Below are positions 31,572-40,798 of a DNA stretch of 64,000 nucleotides, in pieces; position 1 is the stretch's first letter, and each line of letters begins with the position of its first letter. This DNA comes from an uncultured Prevotellaceae bacterium. Lineage in GTDB: Bacteria > Bacteroidota > Bacteroidia > Bacteroidales > Bacteroidaceae. The position numbers and the translations under genes were made by a program. The notes below the pieces were generated by a model that saw nothing but the letters and a program-made list of their open reading frames with translations, searched no databases and was not told the origin of the DNA. The stretch is from assembly GCA_902776195.1 (NCBI GenBank), contig CACYPF010000003.1:62001-126000 (forward strand), in the 5' to 3' direction.

Positions 31572-32918
31572 ATGGAATTAGACGTATTGACAGCCATCTC
31601 GCCTATTGATGGTCGTTACAGAAACAAGACAGAACAGTTGGCAGGATATTTTTCGGAGTATGCGCTCATTCGCTACAGAGTTCGCGTGGAGATAGAATAC
31701 TTCATTACTCTTTGTGAACTACCATTGCCACAGTTGGAAGACTTCGACCATACCCTCTTTGAGCGTTTGCGTGACATCTATCGCAACTTCACGGAGGAGA
31801 ATGCTGCACGTGTGAAGGAAATCGAGAAGACGACCAATCACGACGTGAAAGCAGTGGAGTACTTCATCAAGGAGGAACTCGACAAGATTGGTGACTTTGA
31901 GAAATACAAGGAGTTCATCCACTTCGGACTGACCTCGCAGGATATCAACAATACCAGTGTACCCCTCTCTGTGAAGGAGGCACTGGAGGATGTCTACTAT
32001 CCCATGGTGGAGGAGCTTATCGAGCAGTTGAACGACTATGCCGAGCAGTGGAAGAACGTGCCGATGCTTGCCAAGACGCATGGACAACCAGCCTCGCCGA
32101 CCCGTCTGGGTAAGGAGGTGATGGTGTATGTCTATCGTCTGGAAGAGCAGCTGCGTGGTCTGAAGGACACTCCGATTACCGCCAAGTTCGGTGGTGCTAC
32201 AGGTAACTATAATGCCCATCATGTCGCTTACCCGCAGTATGACTGGCGTGAGTTCGGCAATAAGTTCGTCAGCGAGAAACTCGGACTGGAGCGTGAGCAG
32301 TGGACTACCCAGATCTCAAACTACGACTGGCTGGGTGCCATCTTCGATGCCATGCGCCGTATCAATACCATCATCATCGACCTCGACCGTGACTTCTGGA
32401 TGTATATCTCCATGGAGTATTTCAAGCAGAAGATCAAGGCTGGTGAGGTAGGGTCGAGTGCCATGCCGCATAAGGTGAACCCCATCGACTATGAGAACTC
32501 AGAGGGTAACCTCGGCATTGCCAATGCTATCCTGCAGTTCCTGGCTCAGAAACTGCCTGTCAGCCGTCTGCAGCGTGACCTGACAGACTCTACCGTACTG
32601 CGTAACGTGGGTGTTCCCATGGGACATGCGCTGATTGCTATACAGAGCACACTGAAAGGTCTGCGTAAGCTGATCCTCAACGAGGAGAAACTGCAGGAAG
32701 ACCTTGACAACACATGGGCTGTAGTCGCTGAGGCTATCCAGACCATCCTGCGCCGTGAGGCTTATCCCCATCCCTATGAGGCACTGAAAGCCCTCACCCG
32801 CACCAATCAGAAAATGACACCCGAACTGATTCATGAGTTTATTCAAGGACTCGATGTCAGCGAGGAGGTAAAAGAGGAATTAATGGCGATCACGCCAATG
32901 AATTATACGGGAATTTAA
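31572..32918 (+). CDS. purB: Adenylosuccinate lyase
   Basis: 448-residue fumarase-superfamily enzyme acting twice in purine synthesis (SAICAR to AICAR, adenylosuccinate to AMP). Seen: AISPIDGRYRNKTEQLAGYF at the N terminus, TNHDVKAVEYFIKEEL, FGLTSQDINNTS, KTHGQPASPTRLGKE, and the signature GSSAMPHKVNPIDYENSEGN. This is the Escherichia coli-like PurB class. Start set by the promoter at 31492-31523. Confidence 0.96.
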   Translation: MELDVLTAISPIDGRYRNKTEQLAGYFSEYALIRYRVRVEIEYFITLCELPLPQLEDFDHTLFERLRDIYRNFTEENAARVKEIEKTTNHDVKAVEYFIKEELDKIGDFEKYKEFIHFGLTSQDINNTSVPLSVKEALEDVYYPMVEELIEQLNDYAEQWKNVPMLAKTHGQPASPTRLGKEVMVYVYRLEEQLRGLKDTPITAKFGGATGNYNAHHVAYPQYDWREFGNKFVSEKLGLEREQWTTQISNYDWLGAIFDAMRRINTIIIDLDRDFWMYISMEYFKQKIKAGEVGSSAMPHKVNPIDYENSEGNLGIANAILQFLAQKLPVSRLQRDLTDSTVLRNVGVPMGHALIAIQSTLKGLRKLILNEEKLQEDLDNTWAVVAEAIQTILRREAYPHPYEALKALTRTNQKMTPELIHEFIQGLDVSEEVKEELMAITPMNYTGI

Positions 32919-32984
32919 ATTTAAGTATTCACAACACAAAGGGAGCCGGGAGGCTTTCGAACTAAAACATCAACAAAAAGAATT

Positions 32985-34403
32985 ATGGAATTAGAGAACG
33001 AAAAGAAAACAGAGGAACAGTCCTCAGAGCAGAATGCTACAAGCCGTGAGGGCTACACAAACCAGACAAGTGGTTATCAAGGTTACAAACCAGGACGTTC
33101 ACCACGTCCACGTATTCACCAACAGGTGCGTCCTTACAATCAGGGTGGCTACAATCGTAATCAGAATCAGGAAGAGGGTGGTTTCCGTCCTGAGGGCTTT
33201 GGTGCAGGCTTACAAGGCAGTGCTCCTCAACGTCAGGGTGGCTATCGTCCCCGCTTCAATCCTAATAACAATGGCGAGGGTGGCTACCGTCCTCGTAATA
33301 GCTATCAGCAGGGCGGCTACCAGCCTCGTGGCGGCTATCAGCCACAGGGAGGCTATCGTCCTCGTTATAATCAGCAGGCAGAAGGTGAGGAGGGCGGATA
33401 TCAGCCTCGTCAACAAGGTGGGTTCCAACCTCGTGGTGGTTACCAGCCTCGTCAGCAAGGTGGCTATGGTCAGCCTCGTGGTGGTTACCAGCAACGTGGT
33501 GGCTATGGACAGCCCCGCCAGCAGGGTGGCTATCAGCAGCGTGGCGGTTATGGACAGCCCCGTCAGCAGGGTGGTTATAACAAACAGCGTGGAGGATATC
33601 GTCAGCATACCGCAGACTATGATCCCAACGCAAAGTACAGTTTCAAGAAACGTATAGAGTATAAGGAGGAGAACTACGATCCCAACGAGCCTATTCGTCT
33701 GAATAAGTTCCTTGCCAATGCTGGTGTTTGCAGCCGTCGTGAGGCTGATGAGTTCATCCAGGCTGGTGTGGTGATGGTAAATGGTCAGGTAGTGACAGAA
33801 CTTGGTACCAAGGTGCTGCGCACGGATGAGGTGAAGTTCCATGATGCTCCTGTGACATTGGAGAAAAAAGTTTATGTGTTGCTTAACAAGCCAAAGGATT
33901 ATGTAACTACCAGCGATGATCCACAGCAGCGTAAGACAGTGATGGATCTCGTGAAGGGTGCTTGTCCTGAGCGTATCTATCCTGTAGGACGTCTCGACCG
34001 TAACACAACGGGTGTACTTCTTCTGACCAATGATGGAGACTTGGCTTCTAAGCTGACTCATCCGAAGTTCCTCAAGAAGAAGATATATCATGTCCATCTC
34101 GACAAGAATGTGACGGCCTATGACATGCAGCAAATCGCTCAGGGTATCACTTTGGAGGATGGTGACATCAAGGCAGATGATATCCAGTATGCTGATCCTG
34201 TTGACAAGAAACAGGTGGGTATTGAGATTCACTCTGGTAAGAACCGTATCGTACGTCGTATCTTCGAGAGCCTTGGCTATAAGGTGACGAAACTCGACCG
34301 TGTACAGTTTGCCGGACTGACTAAGAAGAACCTTCGTCGTGGTGACTGGCGTTATCTGACAGAGGAGGAGGTTGACCGTCTGAGAATGGGAGCCTACGAA
34401 TAA
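32985..34403 (+). CDS. rRNA pseudouridine synthase with long Gly/Tyr/Gln/Arg-rich tail
   Basis: 472 residues. Residues 235-472 form an RluB/RsuA-type enzyme: S4 domain (RLNKFLANAGVCSRREADEF), catalytic GRLDRNTTGVLLLTNDG with its Asp, and KNRIVRRIFESLGY. Residues 1-230 are low-complexity: an acidic start, then many GGYxPR, QQGGYGQPR and RGGY repeats. Tyr and Arg are spaced as in RNA-binding disordered regions. The tail is encoded by imperfect repeats (33200-33600), so its length may vary between strains. It likely modifies 23S or 16S rRNA; the tail may aid RNA binding. asnS follows 32 bases downstream. Confidence 0.88.
   Translation: MELENEKKTEEQSSEQNATSREGYTNQTSGYQGYKPGRSPRPRIHQQVRPYNQGGYNRNQNQEEGGFRPEGFGAGLQGSAPQRQGGYRPRFNPNNNGEGGYRPRNSYQQGGYQPRGGYQPQGGYRPRYNQQAEGEEGGYQPRQQGGFQPRGGYQPRQQGGYGQPRGGYQQRGGYGQPRQQGGYQQRGGYGQPRQQGGYNKQRGGYRQHTADYDPNAKYSFKKRIEYKEENYDPNEPIRLNKFLANAGVCSRREADEFIQAGVVMVNGQVVTELGTKVLRTDEVKFHDAPVTLEKKVYVLLNKPKDYVTTSDDPQQRKTVMDLVKGACPERIYPVGRLDRNTTGVLLLTNDGDLASKLTHPKFLKKKIYHVHLDKNVTAYDMQQIAQGITLEDGDIKADDIQYADPVDKKQVGIEIHSGKNRIVRRIFESLGYKVTKLDRVQFAGLTKKNLRRGDWRYLTEEEVDRLRMGAYE
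33200..33600 (+). repeat. Coding repeat region (GGY(Q/R)PR units)
   Basis: Imperfect repeats of 15 to 42 bases built on GGTGGCTAT/CAGCCTCGT-type codons, entirely in frame within the pseudouridine synthase gene. The longest near-identical units encode RQQGGYQQRGGYGQP (around 33500-33570). Confidence 0.75.
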
Positions 34404-34435
34404 TTCATAGTTTATAGTTAAGAGTTCATAGTTCA

Positions 34436-35875
34436 ATGAAAAGAACAAAGATAGTTGACGTACTGAATAGTACGGATTTTGGAAAAGAGGTCTGCGTAAA
34501 GGGCTGGGTGCGTACGCATCGCAGTTCTAAGGCTGTGGACTTTATCGCCTTGAATGATGGCTCGACCATCAAGAACGTGCAGGTGGTGGTAGACCCAAGC
34601 AAGTTTGATGAGGAACTGCTGAAACAGATGACCACAGGTGCCTGCATTTGTGCTGTGGGAACCTTGGTGGAGAGCCAGGGTGCCGGACAGACCAGTGAGA
34701 TACAGGCAACAGACCTGGAACTCTATGGTGCTTGCGACAATACTTATCCCATGCAGAAGAAGGGACAGTCATTTGAGGTGATGCGTAAGAATGCTCACAT
34801 GCGTCTCCGTACCAATACCTTTGGTGCTGTGATGCGTATCCGTCATAACATGGCGATGGCTATCCATACTTATTTCCATGAGCATGGCTTCTTCTATTTC
34901 CATACCCCACTGATCACTGCCAGTGACTGCGAAGGTGCCGGAAATATGTTCCAGGTGACCACCAAGAACCTGTATGACCTGAAGAAGGATGAGAATGGTA
35001 AGATCATCTATGATGATGACTTCTTCGGTGAGCAGACTTCTCTGACGGTATCCGGACAGTTGGAGGGTGAGCTGGGTGCTACGGCACTGGGTGCTATATA
35101 TACCTTCGGTCCTACATTCCGTGCCGAGAACTCGAATACTCCCCGTCACCTCGCTGAGTTCTGGATGGTGGAGCCTGAGGTTGCCTTCATGGACCAGGAT
35201 GAGTTGATGGACTTCGAGGAGGACTTTATCAAATATTGCGTCCGTTGGGCATTGGAGAACTGCAAGGATGATCTTGCTTTCCTCAACCAGATGATTGACA
35301 AGACACTGATTGCTCGTCTGGAGGGTGTGCTGAAGGATACCTTCGTGCGCCTGCCCTATACCGAGGGTATTAATATCCTGCAGGAAGCCATCAAGAATGG
35401 TAAGAAGTTTGAGTTCCCCTGCAACTGGGGCGATGACCTTGCCTCGGAGCATGAGCGCTACTTGGTGGAGGAGCATTTCAAGAAACCTGTTATCATGACA
35501 GACTATCCCCGTGCGTTCAAGTCGTTCTATATGAAACAGAACGAGGACACTGCTGACGGTGGCTCTGTAGGATACAAAGGTGCTGTCGCTCCTGGTCCTA
35601 CGATGCAGGGTACGGACGTGCTGTTCCCGCAGATCGGTGAGATTATCGGTGGCTCTGTCCGTGAGGAGAGCTACGATAAACTGATGGGTGAGATCAAACG
35701 TCGTGATATGGATATGACCCACCTGTGGTGGTACATCGACACCCGTCGCTGGGGTACCTGTCCGCATGCTGGCTTCGGACTTGGTTTCGAACGTCTGATA
35801 TTGTTTGTGACGGGAATGCAGAACATCCGTGATGTCATCCCATTCCCGCGTACTCCAAAGAGCGCAGAGTTCTAA
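34436..35875 (+). CDS. asnS: Asparaginyl-tRNA synthetase
   Basis: Class IIb aminoacyl-tRNA synthetase of 479 residues. N-terminal OB fold ([19 protein letters not shown]), then class II motif 1 ([20 protein letters not shown]), motif 2 ([21 protein letters not shown]) and motif 3 ([15 protein letters not shown]). AsnRS rather than AspRS is indicated by GAGNMF and the absence of the AspRS insertion. Stop overlaps that of the convergent CvfB-like gene (35872-35875). Confidence 0.95.
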   Translation: MKRTKIVDVLNSTDFGKEVCVKGWVRTHRSSKAVDFIALNDGSTIKNVQVVVDPSKFDEELLKQMTTGACICAVGTLVESQGAGQTSEIQATDLELYGACDNTYPMQKKGQSFEVMRKNAHMRLRTNTFGAVMRIRHNMAMAIHTYFHEHGFFYFHTPLITASDCEGAGNMFQVTTKNLYDLKKDENGKIIYDDDFFGEQTSLTVSGQLEGELGATALGAIYTFGPTFRAENSNTPRHLAEFWMVEPEVAFMDQDELMDFEEDFIKYCVRWALENCKDDLAFLNQMIDKTLIARLEGVLKDTFVRLPYTEGINILQEAIKNGKKFEFPCNWGDDLASEHERYLVEEHFKKPVIMTDYPRAFKSFYMKQNEDTADGGSVGYKGAVAPGPTMQGTDVLFPQIGEIIGGSVREESYDKLMGEIKRRDMDMTHLWWYIDTRRWGTCPHAGFGLGFERLILFVTGMQNIRDVIPFPRTPKSAEF

Positions 35876-36498
35876 ACGAGGGTGATTCCCTCATCAGAGA
35901 TAGTAATCAGTCGGCGGCGGTAAAGGTCGCCGACTGCTTTTTTATACACCTTTTTACTGACACCGAAGCGTAGGGCGATATCCTCAGCAGGACTTTTGTC
36001 ACCTAAATCACATGATCCACCGTTCTCCTGTAAGTATCGCAATAGCTCGTCAGAGAAATCGAGAGCACGCTGGTAACCGTCATGTTTCTGATAGCGTTCC
36101 ACTTTGGCTGTCGCCATCAGACGGTGTGTCTTCTCATCCTCCAACACATAGACATAATAGCGCTTACCTTTCTGCATCCGTTGTTTCTGTTCACGGAACG
36201 GACAGAACAGGTCTTTCATCAGTCCCCAGTTAAGGAAAGCCCCATATTCATTGGTCCATGTGCACTCCAGCCATGCGAAGTCTCCCACCTTGGCAAGAGG
36301 CTTGAGGGTGGTGGCAATCAGCTTCTCGTCTTGGTCGAGGTAGATGAACACTTCTATGTCGTCACCCACTCTTGCACCTTTAGGGACATAGCGGGTCGGT
36401 AAGAGTATCTCACCTTCGTCACCTCCATCGAGATACATGCCGAAATCGACGCTCTTTACGATGCGCAGGGTGTTGTAGTCTCCGAGTTTAATTTTCAT
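35872..36498 (-). CDS. CvfB-like S1/winged-helix RNA-binding protein, shortened
   Basis: 208 residues. N-terminal S1-like domains ([40 protein letters not shown]; then [20 protein letters not shown] and DLFCPFREQ) and a C-terminal winged helix ([40 protein letters not shown]). Relatives are, from memory, near 275-280 residues with a third S1 domain between KVERY and FSDELL. That domain seems absent here, with the frame intact. Probably acts in RNA metabolism. Its ATG overlaps the end of the ABC ATPase gene (36495-36498). Confidence 0.8.
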   Translation of the reverse strand: MKIKLGDYNTLRIVKSVDFGMYLDGGDEGEILLPTRYVPKGARVGDDIEVFIYLDQDEKLIATTLKPLAKVGDFAWLECTWTNEYGAFLNWGLMKDLFCPFREQKQRMQKGKRYYVYVLEDEKTHRLMATAKVERYQKHDGYQRALDFSDELLRYLQENGGSCDLGDKSPAEDIALRFGVSKKVYKKAVGDLYRRRLITISDEGITLV

Positions 36499-37205
36499 AG
36501 TTCTTCTAGTTTATCTAGTGTATCTAGTTCTACTAGTTTATCTAGTTCTTCTAGGTTCTCTAGTTGACCGTCTCTCATGTGGATGGTCCTGTCAGTGATA
36601 CTGGCGAGCTGTTCGTCATGGGTTACAATGACGAATGTCTGTCCAAACTTATCACGTAGGTCAAAGAAAAGTTGATGGAGTTCTTCCTTGTTCTTTGAGT
36701 CAAGAGAACCGCTTGGCTCGTCGGCAAGGATAACGGCAGGATGATTCATCAGTGCGCGAGCCACGGCGACACGCTGTTTCTCACCACCGCTCAGTTCATT
36801 AGGCTTATGACTTGCACGGTCGCTCAGTCCCATGAATTCAAGCAGTTCCTCTGCCCTTTGTCTTGCCTCGCGGTGGGAAACTCCTGCGATATATGCCGGG
36901 ATCATGATATTCTCTATTGCCGTAAACTCTGGTAACAGTTGATGAAACTGGAATACAAAACCGATATGCTGGTTACGGAAGTCTGAAAGTTTCTTACTGC
37001 TCAGTTTGCTTACGTCAATACCGTCAATCGTGATGGTACCAGCATCTGGACGGTCAAGTGTACCTATAATCTGTAGTAAGGTCGTTTTACCGGCACCGCT
37101 GGGACCGACAATACTGACAACTTCTCCCTTGTCGATGTGGAGGTCAATGCCTTTCAATACCTCCAGGGAACCGAAACTCTTCTTGATGCCTTTAATATCA
37201 ATCAT
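36495..37205 (-). CDS. lolD: ABC transporter ATP-binding protein (LolD/MacB type)
   Basis: 236 residues. Walker [11 protein letters not shown]-loop [10 protein letters not shown], signature LSGGEKQR, Walker [13 protein letters not shown] and switch His in VTHDEQLA. Closest to LolD, the ATPase of the lipoprotein-release complex; permease genes are not adjacent. The last 22 residues are made of a three-residue xL(D/E) repeat encoded by a 9-bp tandem array (36503-36565), not expected in the family. Overlaps the antiporter gene stop (37198-37205). Confidence 0.88.
   Translation of the reverse strand: MIDIKGIKKSFGSLEVLKGIDLHIDKGEVVSIVGPSGAGKTTLLQIIGTLDRPDAGTITIDGIDVSKLSSKKLSDFRNQHIGFVFQFHQLLPEFTAIENIMIPAYIAGVSHREARQRAEELLEFMGLSDRASHKPNELSGGEKQRVAVARALMNHPAVILADEPSGSLDSKNKEELHQLFFDLRDKFGQTFVIVTHDEQLASITDRTIHMRDGQLENLEELDKLVELDTLDKLEEL
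36503..36565. repeat. Seven 9-bp tandem units (TATCTAGTT type)
   Basis: Units start at 36503, 36512, 36521, 36530, 36539, 36548 and 36557, each close to TATCTAGTT or CTTCTAGTT. The array is in frame with the lolD-like gene and adds or removes whole residues when copies change. Confidence 0.85.
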
Positions 37206-39336
37206 TTACTTTATTTCTTTTGTTGTTAATCCAACGGAGGAAAGTATCATAAATACTGCTTTCTTCCTGGTGCTGTGCCTCAGTGAACGTCATACGCTCT
37301 TCCTTCGTGTCACCATACTGGTCAGGGAAGATAATCATAAGGTTTTTGCCCGAGAAATGCTGCATCAGCTCATTAGGCAGGCGCTCCAGTGCGTTCTTAT
37401 ACGAAATGGTGCCCTTACGGGCAGTGATAACAACGAACATATGATCCTCACTGATAGTCTCTGCCAGTTTGGGAAGCTCATTCCAATGTGCCATGAAAGT
37501 ATACTCTGCACGTACACCAGGGTGGAGGTTGTTGATATACTCCCTGATGAGTTCCAGACTCTCGTTACGCCCATGGAACTGGATGCGGCAGTCAAGGTTC
37601 TCTGCCATGCGGCTCAGTCGTTCCAGCCATCTGTGGAAGCCTGGCTCAAACTCGGCACGGGAAGGTACCACCACCTGTATGCGGCGTAACGTGTTCAGGG
37701 GCTGTACGAAACGGGTTAAGACAATCTGTCTGTTCAGACCATTATACAGGCTTTGGATGAAATCTCCCCAGAACTTGGGGTTGACCTCGGTATGGACATG
37801 CATGCCCATGATGATTTCAGACCCTGCGAACTCCCTGAAGGCATGCTTGATGCCATTGGCGATATTGGTGGCAAGGCGTACCTGTGTCTGCATCTTCACC
37901 TCACTGGCACTTGCCTGTTGCTGTAGCTGTTCTAACAGTCTCAATCCTTTCTCCCTGTTGACTGCCGAATTGGTGTCATCATAAACGACGTTGAGTGCTA
38001 CGATGCCACGGTTCAGTTGATGATTACGCATCATGATAGCGAGTTCCAGCAGTTGGGGAGCAATCTCCGGATATTTCACACAGAGCAGTATCTTCTCATC
38101 ATCCTTCTTTACCTCATCAGTCTTCAGGTGTGTCTTCTCCTGTAGGATGATTTGTTGGGCGGCGTGTGCTGTCATCAAAGAGCTGATAACACATGTGACC
38201 AGAATCATAATGACGACACCGTTCAGTATTTCATCATTCACCAGATAGACTCCTGGGCTGACTTCCAGACGCATGCCCACCATGACCATCGCTATGGCAC
38301 CAGCAGCATGGGCACTGGTAAGACCGAACATCATATTGCCTGCAGACTTCGGAAGACGGAACAGCAGACTGGACAGGTAGGCGGCAACAGCCTTTCCGAA
38401 AGTACCGAAGAAGGCAATCATCAGCACAATCCACAGCATGTGAAATCCCGTAAAGAGCGAGCCGATGTTAATCAGCATGCCCACACCAATCAGGAAATAG
38501 GGAATAAAGAGGGCATTGCCGATAAATTCGATGCGGTTCATCAATGGGGATACATGAGGGATGTAGCGGTTCAGAATCAGTCCCGAAAAGAAAGCACCTA
38601 CAATTCCTTCCACACCTGCTGCCTCAGATGCTGCCGCACTGAGGAACATCACGGCAAGGACGAAGATGAATTGCATCACCGCATCGGAATAGCGACGTAG
38701 GAAATAACGTGCCAACTTAGGTATCAGCCATACACTGGCTCCGCAGAACAGAAGGAATTTCAAGAGAAAGCGGATCCAGAACCAGAATCCAACATCTTCC
38801 TTATAGGATGCCGCTAATGCGGCAAGCATCAGTAACGCGAGGAACAAAGAGAGCATCGACGACCCTACGCTGAGCATGACACTGGAGTGACGTTGCAGTC
38901 CGTAGCGTCCGACGATAGGGTAGGCTATCAGGGTGTTGGATGCCATGATACATCCAAGCAGGAAGGATGCCTGTGGGGAATAGTCCAATAATCCTATTGC
39001 CATCACATAGGTAAGGATAAGTGGTACCAGGCAGGTGAGCAGTCCGAAAATACAGAAGCGTTTGGAATTTTTCTTCACACTCTCCAAATCCATCTCCAGT
39101 CCGGCGAGGAACATGATATAGAGTAGTCCTACCTTTCCGAAAAGTTCAAAAGAAGAGTCACGCTCCAAGATGTTAAAACCATATTTACCTATCAGCATGC
39201 CTGCCAATACCATTCCGATGATATGAGGAATACGCAGTTTACCCATAATTATAGGGGCAAACAGGATAATCATCAGCACGACACAGAAAATCAATGTCGG
39301 GTCAGTAATCGGAAAATATGACGCAAATGATGTCAT
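37198..39336 (-). CDS. Cation:proton antiporter (CPA2/KefB type) with C-terminal stress-protein-like domain
   Basis: 712 residues. Residues 1-400 carry about 12 transmembrane helices with [51 protein letters not shown] and [13 protein letters not shown], the CPA2 antiporter fold. Residues 420-712 are cytosolic and have two universal-stress-protein-like segments ([21 protein letters not shown] and [20 protein letters not shown]). No TrkA/RCK domain is visible. It likely exchanges Na+ or K+ for protons and may be regulated by the C-terminal domain. The gene lies upstream of the ABC ATPase gene, which it overlaps. Confidence 0.87.
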   Translation of the reverse strand: MTSFASYFPITDPTLIFCVVLMIILFAPIIMGKLRIPHIIGMVLAGMLIGKYGFNILERDSSFELFGKVGLLYIMFLAGLEMDLESVKKNSKRFCIFGLLTCLVPLILTYVMAIGLLDYSPQASFLLGCIMASNTLIAYPIVGRYGLQRHSSVMLSVGSSMLSLFLALLMLAALAASYKEDVGFWFWIRFLLKFLLFCGASVWLIPKLARYFLRRYSDAVMQFIFVLAVMFLSAAASEAAGVEGIVGAFFSGLILNRYIPHVSPLMNRIEFIGNALFIPYFLIGVGMLINIGSLFTGFHMLWIVLMIAFFGTFGKAVAAYLSSLLFRLPKSAGNMMFGLTSAHAAGAIAMVMVGMRLEVSPGVYLVNDEILNGVVIMILVTCVISSLMTAHAAQQIILQEKTHLKTDEVKKDDEKILLCVKYPEIAPQLLELAIMMRNHQLNRGIVALNVVYDDTNSAVNREKGLRLLEQLQQQASASEVKMQTQVRLATNIANGIKHAFREFAGSEIIMGMHVHTEVNPKFWGDFIQSLYNGLNRQIVLTRFVQPLNTLRRIQVVVPSRAEFEPGFHRWLERLSRMAENLDCRIQFHGRNESLELIREYINNLHPGVRAEYTFMAHWNELPKLAETISEDHMFVVITARKGTISYKNALERLPNELMQHFSGKNLMIIFPDQYGDTKEERMTFTEAQHQEESSIYDTFLRWINNKRNKVND

Positions 39337-39339
39337 TTC

Positions 39340-39420
39340 ATGTGCAAAGATACAAATTAATTGATAATTGACAATTGATAATTAATAATTATTTGGTAAC
39401 TTTGGCTTCGCCGAACTTAC
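39340..39420. other. AT-rich repeat in antiporter/asd intergenic region
   Basis: TTGATAATTGACAATTGATAATTAATAATT-like repetition at 39360-39390, made of ATTGATAATT/ATTGACAATT units. No gene is visible. Confidence 0.4.
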
Positions 39421-39455
39421 TTTTCGTTCGGAAATGAAAAGAAAACAGGTTTTCT

Positions 39456-39487
39456 TTTGCATTTCTCTCACTTATTTTATAACTTTG
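39456..39487 (+). promoter_or_regulatory. Promoter of asd
   Basis: TTTG at 39456-39459 and TAACTTTG at 39480-39487 with 20 bases between. The ATG at 39524 follows after 36 bases; longer upstream frames are excluded. Confidence 0.75.
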
Positions 39488-39523
39488 CAGGCGAAATTAA
39501 GAAGTGTAGAAAAAATTAGACTT

Positions 39524-40537
39524 ATGAAAGTAGCAATTGTAGGTGCTTCAGGTGCCGTAGGTCAGGAATTCTTGAGAATCCTCGACCAGAGAGATTTCCC
39601 CATGGACGAACTGGTGTTGTTCGGTTCAGAGCGTAGTGCAGGCAGTAAATATACCTTCCGTGGGAAAGAGTTGACTGTTAAGTTGCTCCAACACAATGAT
39701 GATTTTAAGGATATTGATATTGCCTTCACCTCCGCAGGTGCCGGCACCTCTAAGGAGTTTGCTGAGACTATCACGAAGTATGGCTGTGTAATGATTGACA
39801 ACAGTTCTGCTTTCCGTATGGACGACGATGTACCCTTGGTTGTCCCAGAGTGTAATGCAGAGGATGCCTTGAACCGTCCCCGTGGTATTATCGCCAACCC
39901 TAACTGTACGACGATTATGATGGTGGTAGTACTCCAGCCTCTGGAGAAACTCAGTCATATCAAACGTATCCATGTCAGCAGCTATCAGAGTGCCTCTGGT
40001 GCTGGTGCCGCTGCGATGGCAGAACTGCAGCAGCAGTATAAGGAGATGGTAGAGACAGGTGAGGTGAAGACCATCAAGAAGTTCCCTCACCAACTTGCCT
40101 ATAATGTCATTCCCCAGATTGATGTCTTCCAGCCCAATGGCTATACCAAGGAGGAGATGAAGATGTATAATGAGACGCAGAAGATTATGCACACTGATGC
40201 CAAGTGCTCTGCGATGTGTGTTCGTGTCAGTTCTTTGCGTTCTCACTCCGAGAGCGTATGGATTGAGACTGAGCGTCCTCTGAGTGTGGAGGAGGCTCAG
40301 CAGGCAATTGCCGCAGCTCCCGGATGCACTTTGGTAGATGATCCTGCCAATCTCGTTTATCCGATGCCACTGGAGACTGCTGGTAAGGATGATGTCTATG
40401 TAGGACGTGTCCGTAAAGACCTCTCTGACGAGAACGGACTGACCTTCTGGCTCTCTGGTGACCAGATCCGTAAGGGTGCCGCTCTGAATGCCGTCCAGAT
40501 TGGTGAATATCTTATTAAGGTTGGTAATGTGAAATAA
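39524..40537 (+). CDS. asd: Aspartate-semialdehyde dehydrogenase
   Basis: 337 residues; reduces aspartyl phosphate to aspartate semialdehyde for lysine, threonine, methionine and diaminopimelate synthesis. Rossmann start [28 protein letters not shown], the nucleophile Cys128 in [19 protein letters not shown] and the His-containing [10 protein letters not shown]. Start set by the promoter at 39456-39487. A strong terminator follows. Confidence 0.96.
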   Translation: MKVAIVGASGAVGQEFLRILDQRDFPMDELVLFGSERSAGSKYTFRGKELTVKLLQHNDDFKDIDIAFTSAGAGTSKEFAETITKYGCVMIDNSSAFRMDDDVPLVVPECNAEDALNRPRGIIANPNCTTIMMVVVLQPLEKLSHIKRIHVSSYQSASGAGAAAMAELQQQYKEMVETGEVKTIKKFPHQLAYNVIPQIDVFQPNGYTKEEMKMYNETQKIMHTDAKCSAMCVRVSSLRSHSESVWIETERPLSVEEAQQAIAAAPGCTLVDDPANLVYPMPLETAGKDDVYVGRVRKDLSDENGLTFWLSGDQIRKGAALNAVQIGEYLIKVGNVK

Positions 40538-40553
40538 GATATGTCTTTCATAT

Positions 40554-40590
40554 AAAAAGAGCGGAAGACATCAGGCTTCCGCTCTTTTTT
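40554..40590 (+). terminator. Terminator of asd
   Basis: AAAAAGAGCGGAAG (40554-40567) pairs with CTTCCGCTCTTTTT (40576-40589), 8-base loop, T-run. It borders the minus-strand tRNA-Val gene and may serve both strands. Confidence 0.9.
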
Positions 40591-40591
40591 G

Positions 40592-40665
40592 TGTCGACAC
40601 TTGGATTCGAACCAAGGACCCCCACCATGTCAAGGTGATACTCTAACCAGCTGAGCTATGCCGAC
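40592..40665 (-). tRNA. tRNA-Val (anticodon GAC)
   Basis: 74 bases without encoded CCA. Acceptor GTCGGCA/TGTCGAC, D arm GCTC...GAGT, anticodon loop TTGACAT giving GAC, T arm CTTGG-TTCGAAT-CCAAG. Eight bases downstream of tRNA-Leu, same transcript. Confidence 0.94.
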
Positions 40666-40673
40666 TTTTTGGG

Positions 40674-40755
40674 TGCGCCTGACAGGACTCGAACCTGCAC
40701 GTCGCGAGACACTAGATCCTAAGTCTAGTGCGTCTACCAATTCCGCCACAGGCGC
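40674..40755 (-). tRNA. tRNA-Leu (anticodon TAG)
   Basis: 82 bases with a long variable arm, CCA not encoded. Acceptor GCGCCTG/CAGGCGC, D region GGCGGAATTGGTAGACGC, anticodon stem CTAGA/TCTAG with loop CTTAGGA giving TAG, T arm GCAGG-TTCGAGT-CCTGT. Confidence 0.94.
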
Positions 40756-40766
40756 AAATGTGAGTG

Positions 40767-40798
40767 CAAAGGTACGAATAAGTGAGCAAATAGCCAAA
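40767..40798 (-). promoter_or_regulatory. Promoter of the tRNA-Leu/tRNA-Val unit
   Basis: Minus-strand -7 box TACCTTTG (40767-40774) and TTTGG (40794-40798) about 20 bases upstream. Confidence 0.65.

Noticed and set aside
33210-34448. A 412-codon minus-strand frame opposite the pseudouridine synthase
   Set aside because: It is produced by the repetitive codons of the sense gene; its Ile/Leu/Thr-rich text mirrors the Gly/Tyr/Arg repeats.
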